Origin: Penaeus vannamei
Taxonomy: Eukaryota; Arthropoda; Malacostraca; Decapoda; Penaeidae
Direction: 5' to 3'
Length of the DNA stretch: 10,000 bases
Assembly: GCF_042767895.1 (NCBI RefSeq)
Contig: NC_091551.1
Coordinates: 9,913,384 to 9,923,383 of the forward strand
Both the position numbers and the translations under genes were made by a program. Below the pieces are notes generated by a model. It worked only from the letters and a program-made list of their open reading frames with translations. It did not search any database and was not told the DNA's origin. The number at the start of each line of letters is the position of its first letter. Positions within the stretch are counted from its first letter, which is position 1. Shown here in pieces: positions 1-7,782 of the stretch.

Positions 1-80
1 CTATTTTTGTGTCTTTCTTTGTTCTCTCTTTCTTGCTCTTTCTCTTTCCCTCTCTTTTTCTCTCTCTCCCTGTCTCCCCC

Positions 81-300
<220 letters not shown>

Positions 301-464
301 TCTCAGTCAATCATATTGTCTCTCTCTTTACCCGAACAATATTAAGATCGGCGGTCCATTCACTGCCGCTCGGATTGGCAAACATTTCGGGATTTCGTTA
401 ATTTGGTTGATCCTCACAAGTGCTGCGCGTATATTGGCCGTCGCTTTTTCCCAGGATTACCTTT

Positions 465-467
<3 letters not shown>
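301..467. other. Unique spacer between repeat clusters
   Basis: About 165 bp of non-repetitive sequence between two microsatellites. No gene, splice pattern or element was recognised. Confidence 0.6.
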
Positions 468-512
<45 letters not shown>

Positions 513-528
513 CACACACACACATATA

Positions 529-589
<61 letters not shown>

Positions 590-699
590 GCACATACATA
601 CATACATACATACATATGCATAAACATAAATATGTACATATATATGATTATTTTTATGCATATGTATGTATGTGTATGTTTCTGTGTGTGCATACATAC

Positions 700-752
<53 letters not shown>

Positions 753-775
753 ATATGTATTTACACAGACACACA
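468..775. repeat. (TA)n/(CA)n/(CATA)n microsatellite cluster
   Basis: Three long TA runs (468-509, about 537-588 and 702-740) are separated by short (CA)n and CATA/TATG units at about 511-525, 590-615, 661-700 and 741-775. Tyr/Ile-rich frames on both strands here are artefacts. Confidence 0.96.
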
Positions 776-779
776 TGTA

Positions 780-1050
780 TACGTACATGCCTACATAGCG
801 TAAGTGCCTCCAGCGCCATGAGCCCCGCAACACGGAGGTTCATGCGGCGAGCCTCCCATTCCGCGGCAGTCACGACCCTGCATACGCGGCGCACTCGTTA
901 GGCGACGTGGCCCGCATAAAGATTTTGATCTTAACGAACCGAACGCGCCGCGGTGTTCGCTGGGCGGTGTATGGGCGTAACGCGCGACCGCATCACGTGA
1001 TTCGCTGTCGTGTTTTCGCCGCGAGAGTCGGAAGCAGAAATTTCGAAATG
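780..1050. other. CpG-dense patch with E-box palindrome
   Basis: By hand count roughly 35 CpG dinucleotides fall in about 270 bp, far more than in the AT-rich sequence around it. It includes ATCACGTGAT (992-1001), a palindromic E-box. Short open frames cross parts of it on both strands but none resembles a known protein. It may be a promoter-like region, part of a repeat, or just a G+C-rich remnant. Confidence 0.4.
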
Positions 1051-1144
1051 TGGATTTTTTTTTAATTGGTTCGAACCTTTTCGAGGTGATAAGTCTATTG
1101 GAGTTTCGGTGGTTGGAAAGGATGGCCCGTTTTCGGTTTTTGCA

Positions 1145-1490
1145 AATATTTCCTTTTCTTTCTTATCCCCTTTCTCCCCCTCTTTCCCCTTCTCTTTCTC
1201 CTCCTCCTCTTTTCATCTTCCTCATCTTCTACTACCCTACCTCCTCCTTCCTCCCCCTCCCTCCTTCTCCACCTCCTTCCTCCTCCTCTTCCTCTTCCTC
1301 CCTCCTCCCCCCTTCCTCCTCCTCCTCCCCCTCCCTCTCCCTCTCCCTCCCTCCTCCTCCTCCCCCTCCCTCCTTCTCCTCTTACTTCCTTCTCCACCTC
1401 CTTCTTCCTCCTCCTTTTCCTCTTCCTCTTCCTCCCTCCTCCCCCCTCTTCCTCCTCTTCCTCTTCCTCCCTCCACTTATCACCCTATTG
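1145..1490. repeat. Long TCC/CT polypyrimidine tract
   Basis: About 345 bp in which the + strand is almost entirely C and T, built from TCC, TTCC and CCCT units with local near-duplications (about 1261-1300 and 1387-1450). Such polypurine-polypyrimidine tracts can form triplex (H-)DNA. Pro/Ser/Leu frames (+) and Arg/Glu/Gly frames (-) here are compositional artefacts. Confidence 0.95.
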
Positions 1491-1818
1491 CCTCCATGCT
1501 TCACCCTCTCATCATCATATTAGCGTAGGCACAAACGGTGAATGATTCATCAAATCTGCGGCCTCAACCCATTGGCTTTCATTAATCCAGGATTTTTTTT
1601 TCTATTTAATCTTTCATCCAAAAATTATACAGTTTGCAAGATAAATGATCCGGAATTTTATTACAGATTCCAAATGAGATTCGTTATTTTGCATATTAAA
1701 CCGGTAACCGATTCATTACCATACATTATTCCGAAACCTTGTGGCGGACGGCTTTGTATCGTTGGTTAATACGTGAGTCGTCTATGTCGGTAATATTGAT
1801 TTTTTTTTCTTTTACCGG

Positions 1819-1992
1819 CCCCTCTCCAGTATGTTCTTCTGTTCTTCGTGTTCTACAGAGAGTATATCGAGATGAAATATGACTGTGCATCGTCTTGGAT
1901 CGCTGGGGGTTTTACGCGATAATAGTTTCGTAATGTTTGGTATGTTTCTCCCCCTCTCTCTTATGTTCTGCTGTTCCTCGTGTTCTCCGCAG
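1819..1992 (+). repeat. Diverged direct duplication, 132-bp offset
   Basis: The segment 1829-1860 (TATGTTCTTCTGTTC...) recurs at 1961-1992 (TATGTTCTGCTGTTC...) with 26 of 32 identical positions by eye. The shared CCCCTCTC just before each copy keeps the same offset. Similarity seems to continue weakly downstream (GCATCGTCTTGG against TATCATCTTGAC). Confidence 0.7.
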
Positions 1993-2099
1993 GGCTTTAA
2001 GGATTAAAATGACAACATGTATCATCTTGACAGAACAATGGCAAGGAAGGGAGACTTGTGGATTCATCTTTAGGTCAGGGCGGTTTTTAAAGATGCACT

Positions 2100-2430
2100 T
2101 GCCAGTTGCCACGTTGCTCGGGGGGAGTAGCCATCCGTCACCCAGTGCTGCAAGGAGGTGCTGAGAGCCGATCTGTGGCGCGGCGTTGCAGTCTATGGCA
2201 TGGGAGTGCCGTTGCAAGGCCTTATCCTGCTCTAGACTATGCCGTCCAGGGAAGGTCGTCGTGGCGAGTGCATAATGAGATCGGCGGCTGCAATCCCGCA
2301 ATCACCTGTTGTGTTATTACAGTGATTTTTGGTCCGGTCTGGGTTTTTTTCTGTCCGTGGCTTAGCGGGTGGAGCTGCTGCTGGCCCTGGCGCGGCCACT
2401 GCCAGCTGGAAAACAAGATTTACGAGAGTT
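2100..2430. other. GC-richer island in the upstream intron, unrecognised
   Basis: The base composition rises here relative to its flanks, and open frames of 117 codons (+, 2106-2459) and 129 codons (-, 1912-2301) cross it. Neither has a motif I can name. It could be an old transposon fragment or a non-CASK exon; the sequence gives no decision. Confidence 0.35.
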
Positions 2431-4019
2431 GCTGTTTAATCTTTGCAGTTTTTATCTGACGTTTTTTTTTTTCCTTTCCAATGAATAGGTTATATCATCT
2501 TTAATAAATTTAGCTTTGATGAAAGAGCGTGGATTATCCGATATTAATATAATTTCATCCATGCTGTAATTCCGAATATTTATAATTTTTTACCTAGGTA
2601 ATCTCTTCATTTACCTGTGATTTTAATTCTAATATGTGCTGAATATCATACATTATGAGTAAGCTTGATAGGTTCATTAGGTCAATATATCTATATTTAA
2701 TCAGAAGCTTTCCAACGTGAATGTTGATTTGTTTATATATATATTCATTCATAAATATGTTTAAGATTATATTCCCCCTTTGACCCAGAATTTGTACTTG
2801 CCGTGTGGGTTGCCATACTTCAACTCGATACACACACAGTTTGGTAGTTTCTGTTGTAAATCTGAACTGGTTGGCTTTCTTTTACAAGTCACCCTCCCCC
2901 CCTCGCATTGTGCAGTTTTGGTGAGCATTTATGACTACATGTAAACCTGCATCTTTGTGCACAGTGTACTTAAGTGCCTTTTTCTGTTTTGATTCCAGCC
3001 CAAACATTCGGTTCCTCATTTTTCTCTCTCACAGTTTTCAGGAGGCAGCAATACAGTGGGTATTATGTACCAATCATGTGTGAAATGTTCTAAAAGTTTT
3101 CTGTTTTCTTTTTTACATCTTACCAGGACTGGTCCCTACGCAGTGGAATTAAAAAGGTTTTTATTGACACAACTAATATAAGTTATTTTTTTCCTATTCA
3201 CTCATATTAGAGTACTAGTAGCTAGCAAGAAGAGTAGTTGTAGAGAACCTTTCCCTCCTCACACCACTTGCACAGCGATGCCAAACACGTGTATTTACTC
3301 ATGGGTCCATGTGTACTTTCTTTTTTTTTTACTCTAAATTTCGAATGTTGTTTTCCCTTTCTAATATTCAGAATAATGATATGCCTATTGAGAAAAGAAT
3401 AATATATATACATATATAACTTTTGTCTTCCTTGTTTTGCTGCTGACTACACGTAAACCTATATTGCTGCAGTGGTGACTCGTATACGCCTGCCTTGGTG
3501 TGTTTGTGTACCGTTGGTCGGATTGTACTTGGTTGTAATGTCACGTTCAGACGCATGATAGAGCCGTCCTAGGCTGCCTTCTCCGTTGACTGTTCTACTT
3601 ATAACTTCAGACTGTTGACACTCTTGCCTATATGTACGTTTCTAAAAGCTGTAAACTTTATTGCATCCGTTGCAAGAGGCAGTTATTTGATGTAATCTGC
3701 ACTGTTGCACTATAGAGGTCGGTCATATGTGATGTGCGCAGTTATGTGTTGTACGTAGATTTGAGTTCTTGATATTGATGTGATATTCTTAGAGTACGTA
3801 TAATGAGTACAGAGCTAGCCATTAGCCTTACTGTTAGGGAATTCCACACTACTAGTAAACAGTAGTTCTGAAGTTCCTAGTGTTTGAATTCAGTGCTTTG
3901 AAGAGTTAGGTTTGCCAAATCATTGAGAACAATAAGAGCTGAGAGATTCATATACATTTACAGTGTTGAATACATTGCCCTCGTGTCCGACTCTTCCTTG
4001 ACCCTACCGTATCCTCTAG

Positions 4020-4121
4020 CAGATATACGTTCGGGCTCAGTTTGACTACGACCCGCTCGAGGACGACCTCATCCCGTGCGCACAGGCGGGCATTGCCTTC
4101 AAGACGGGCGATATACTGCAG
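4020..4121 (+). CDS. CASK: CASK exon A: start of SH3 domain
   Basis: Encodes (Q)IYVRAQFDYDP...IPCAQAGIAFKTGDILQ, the first strands of the SH3 domain; AQFDY takes the place of the classical ALYDY motif. The donor is CAG|GTACGT with GT at 4122. The acceptor is a tandem TAGCAG at 4017-4022, so the exon can begin at 4020 with a Gln codon or at 4023 without it; both keep frame. As I recall it, human CASK has Gln before IYVRAQF, which favours 4020. Both ends are phase 0. No upstream coding exon was recognised in 1-4019, so the preceding intron is at least about 4 kb long if it begins outside the window. Confidence 0.93.
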
Positions 4122-5046
4122 GTACGTGGGCGTTGGTCTTGTCTATCCAAGTACACTGAATGTGTTCAGTGTACTTGAATTGAGCTATTTCAGATGCAGG
4201 TCTTTCGTCAGGAGTTTCATATACAGTACTTTTCATCTCTATGTGTATTTCAGATTGTATACATTGTATAATTGTTCTTCCATACCACGCTTGAGTAACC
4301 TTGAAAGCTAATTGGCTTTTGGCGTGTTAAGTTTACCGCTTTAATGGAGAAAAGAAGTAGAGTCCATGTTCTAGTAACATAAATAGTTAACCTCAGCCTT
4401 TCCCGGAATAAAATCTACGGAGAAAAGGTTTCGTATTTAACTACAGTAAAGTCAACCACCCCAGAATAATAATTACCCACGTAGCCTTTTCCACGCCTCG
4501 AAGCCCGCATTGAGGTGGCCGGGTCTCGGGGTCATTCCTAACACGCAGCCTGACTCTGACCCGCACGTGTCTCTCCCAACGCGCAGATTATCTCGAAGGA
4601 CGACCACAACTGGTGGCAGGCGAAGAAGGACCCCAACGGCACGGCCGGCCTGATCCCGTCGCCGGAGCTGCAGGAGTGGCGCACGGCCTGCCTCGCCATG
4701 GAGAAGAGCAAGCGTGACCAGGGTGCGTGTACGGCTTTGCCCGTTCGCTTGGCTGTGCTTTCTGAAAGCGCAGTCTGTTGTTCTGAGTCCAACGGAGGTG
4801 TGTCAGGCCTTCGTGCATATACTGCATGTGTGTGGATATGTTTATGTTTGTGTGCGGATATGTATATGTGTATATATATATATATATGTATGTATGTATG
4901 TATATGTATATGTATATATATGTATATATATGTATATATATGTATGTATGTATATATATGTATGTATATGTATATATATTCATATATGTGTGTATATACA
5001 TACGCTTATGTATGTAGATATACATACATATATGTATGTACATATA

Positions 5047-5112
<66 letters not shown>

Positions 5113-5121
5113 TATACATAC

Positions 5122-5160
<39 letters not shown>

Positions 5161-5318
5161 TATACATACATATGTATATGTATATATATATATATATGAA
5201 TATACATACATATGTATATGTATATATATATATATATATATATACATATATATATACATATATATATACACATACACGTACGGAAACACACAGGCACGCA
5301 CACGCGCGCGCGCGCTCA

Positions 5319-5392
<74 letters not shown>

Positions 5393-7713
5393 TACATACA
5401 TATATACACACATACACACACGCACGCCCACCACACCTTGGCATGTTTGTTCATATACGTTAAAAGTTCAAAGTATTGACCTCCATTGAACGTTGCCCAC
5501 GGTCCCTCCTCGGCGTCACGACCCTTCTCCTTTGCCATTGCAGTGAACTGTTCCTTCTTTGGGCGGAAGAAGAAGCAGCACAAAGACAAGTACTTGGCTA
5601 AACACAACGCAGTCTTCGATCAGCTAGATCTCGTTACGTATGAAGAAGTTATAAAACTGCCATGTGAGTTATTATCTCTGTCTTTAAATCATGCCTGTTT
5701 AAAAGATGCCCTTGTGTTAGAGGGTTCTGTGTCTTATAAGTTTCTTTTTAATGGAAAAAATCACCAGTTGCCACAAAAAAGTGGGTTGTGTAACTCGAGT
5801 TCTATGTTGTAAGTGATTTGGATCTCTATGTTGTGCGCAATGTATATATTTTTGTTTGTTTTTTTATTATTTTTATTTTTTATTTTTCTGTATGTTTCCT
5901 ATAATATGCTTGTATTTCCCCAGCATTTCGGCGGAAGACCTTGGTGCTCCTAGGTGCGCATGGGGTAGGGAGGCGACACATCAAGAACACACTCATTGCC
6001 TCACATACAGACAAATACGCCTATCCTATACCACGTGAGTATTCTTTGAGGTTTCACGTTTGTTAACGGGGTGTAAGTGGCATGTGTGAGTGACGCAGGA
6101 AAGGATTATGTTGGTGTTAGAGTTGGACGGGGAGTGAATGGTTCGAGACTGATGTGTGAACAGTGGTTGTGTTAAGTTGTTATTCAGGGCCTCGGTTTCC
6201 TTGAACAAATATTATTGTTCTGCGGTAGCCTTGAACGCGAGCTAGGTTGTATATTTCGTCAACTTAGACATTACCTTATCAATTTCCAACCAAGGGAAGT
6301 CGTGTAGTCAAGGATACCACGGTTGTGAAATCCTGCAAGAATCCATTCAGGAGTGTACTTGCCGGATCCGATTCATAAGGGAATAACCTCCCTAGACGAT
6401 CTTTTTTCCTTCCTTCTTAGTAAGTAATATCCTCAAATCTCCTTGAAAACCGCCTCCCAGAAATAAATCTCTTGTTAAGTTTAATGGCCTTTTTGGGTTC
6501 CGTCATAATCCTATTTTTTCCCAATAGACTGGGAACTTGACAAACTTTTCATTAGGCAGGTAGGTTACCTGTGTGTATTTCCTGTCTCTCGCAAAAGCCT
6601 CTCAAATACACAGAAGAAAGTAAACATCTTGGTAGATGTTATTTTATAATGATTCAGTCCTGTGCCTTGAGGTTAGTGAAAGCGCCTAAAATGTATTCAT
6701 TGTGATGCTAAAACAGGGAAAACCCCTTGAGAACTCTTTTTGCCGAATATGAAATTAAAAGAGGCGTGTAGTAGCGAGTCTAGAGTCACGAAAACCGTTC
6801 TATCTTTCACATTATATGAAACCTTGATAGAACCACGCAATACACAATTTAATTCCCGAATCATAATCTGAGTCATTTCAAGAAATTGTATCAGTTATTG
6901 CTTCCTAGAATGGAATGAGCATAACAAGCCTTATTGCCACGGAGCAATTTCACGCTACAACAACATTTTCAACTAGTGAGAGCTGTTAAGGGAAAATATT
7001 GTTATATCCCTCAAGGCCCCTGAAAGTTAGGGCCGTGTGATGTCAGTTCGACTTCAGATCCGACGGGACACAGCTGAGGCGGATGTGCACGTTTCCTTCG
7101 ATTCAGAAACCCATTTAAAGCCCATTATCTCACGTTTCTTGTCGGGGATGCTGCTGAGTAGGGGATATTTACTCTTGTTTCAACGTCACTTACGCTCTCC
7201 CGCTTCAAGATGTCTCGTCTTTGTAAAATGCTAGTGGGGAGGAGTGTGCAATATGCCTTTTTCATACCATTTTTCGTGCAACAATGCAATATTATTATGC
7301 CTTTGAGACCTTTCATTTTGCAAGTTCGTAAAATAAATGTATTTTTAACAAGCGGAAAAGTCGATGGTGTGTGTGTGTTTATGTATGCCTGATAGCACAT
7401 AAGTATCTATGCATATATTTAAGAATTTATATGAGTAAATGTACCTGAAAGCATGCCATCAGTAACCACACAGTCAGAGTCCCCTAGAGAGCCTTTGCCT
7501 TCGTCCTCTGAAACTTTCTCTTCTTCGCCCTTCAGATACTACTCGAAGTCCACGGAAAGACGAAGATAATGGGAAGAACTATTACTTTGTATCGCACGAC
7601 GAGATGATGGCGGACATCGCTGCCAATGAATACCTGGAGTATGGTAAGATCTCGCGCTTTGGTGAGGCCGCTCAACGAAATGTCTGGCTGGCAAACTCAA
7701 TTGGAAATGTCTC

Positions 7714-7782
<69 letters not shown>

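Larger units (their letters stand above)
1491..4019 (+). other. AT-rich, probably CASK intronic sequence upstream of exon A
   Basis: About 2.5 kb without any recognisable coding exon for the PDZ or linker parts of CASK. It includes a diverged tandem duplication (1819-1992), a more GC-rich stretch at about 2100-2430, and otherwise AT-rich unique sequence. It ends with the exon A acceptor. That it is an intron of CASK is inference from the absence of a start or first exon near exon A. Confidence 0.65.
4850..5420. repeat. Compound microsatellite (TATG)n/(TA)n/(CG)n/(CA)n
   Basis: From left to right it holds interspersed TATG and TATA units (about 4856-5050), a long (TA)n run at about 5053-5109, and three spaced copies of a 23-bp unit (5109, 5157 and 5197) separated by (TA)n runs. 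Further (TA)n/(TACA) follows to about 5275, then (CG)n at 5303-5315 and (CA)n at about 5322-5386, and CATA units. It is non-coding and lies wholly inside an intron. Alternating CG and CA runs are classical Z-DNA-forming sequence, and TA runs can extrude cruciforms. Confidence 0.95.
4723..5543 (+). other. CASK intron between exons B and C, mostly microsatellite
   Basis: Phase-1 intron of 821 bp. Its donor is GTGCGT and its acceptor is CATTGCAG before 5544. More than 550 bp of it is simple repeat (about 4850-5420). Many short frames rich in Tyr/Ile, Val/Cys or Thr/His can be read from it on both strands; all are repeat artefacts. Only about 120 bp separates the repeat from the next acceptor. 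Confidence 0.88.

Noticed and set aside
407..901. Tyr/Ile-rich open frames on both strands
   Set aside because: Translation of (TA)n and (CATA)n repeats; the non-repeat tail (about 800-900) resembles nothing known.
1068..1077. GGTTCGAACC resembling a tRNA T-loop
   Set aside because: No acceptor stem, D-loop or anticodon arm could be fitted around it.
1010..1528. Pro/Ser/Leu-rich (+) and Arg/Glu/Gly-rich (-) open frames
   Set aside because: Produced by the TCC-type polypyrimidine tract; composition explains them entirely.
1912..2301. 129-codon open frame on the - strand
   Set aside because: No recognisable motif and no splice or polyadenylation context; it crosses the tandem duplication and a composition change. 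Kept only as an unrecognised GC-richer island.
2932..3460. Short similar pair TGACTACATGTAAACCT / TGACTACACGTAAACCT at 2932 and 3444
   Set aside because: Only about 17 bp with one mismatch and unrelated flanks; may be chance in 2.5 kb of intron, so not called a repeat family.
4588..5607. 339-codon open frame on the - strand, the longest in the window
   Set aside because: Antisense to CASK exons B and C joined through the (TA)/(CA) repeat; it exists because the repeat lacks stops.
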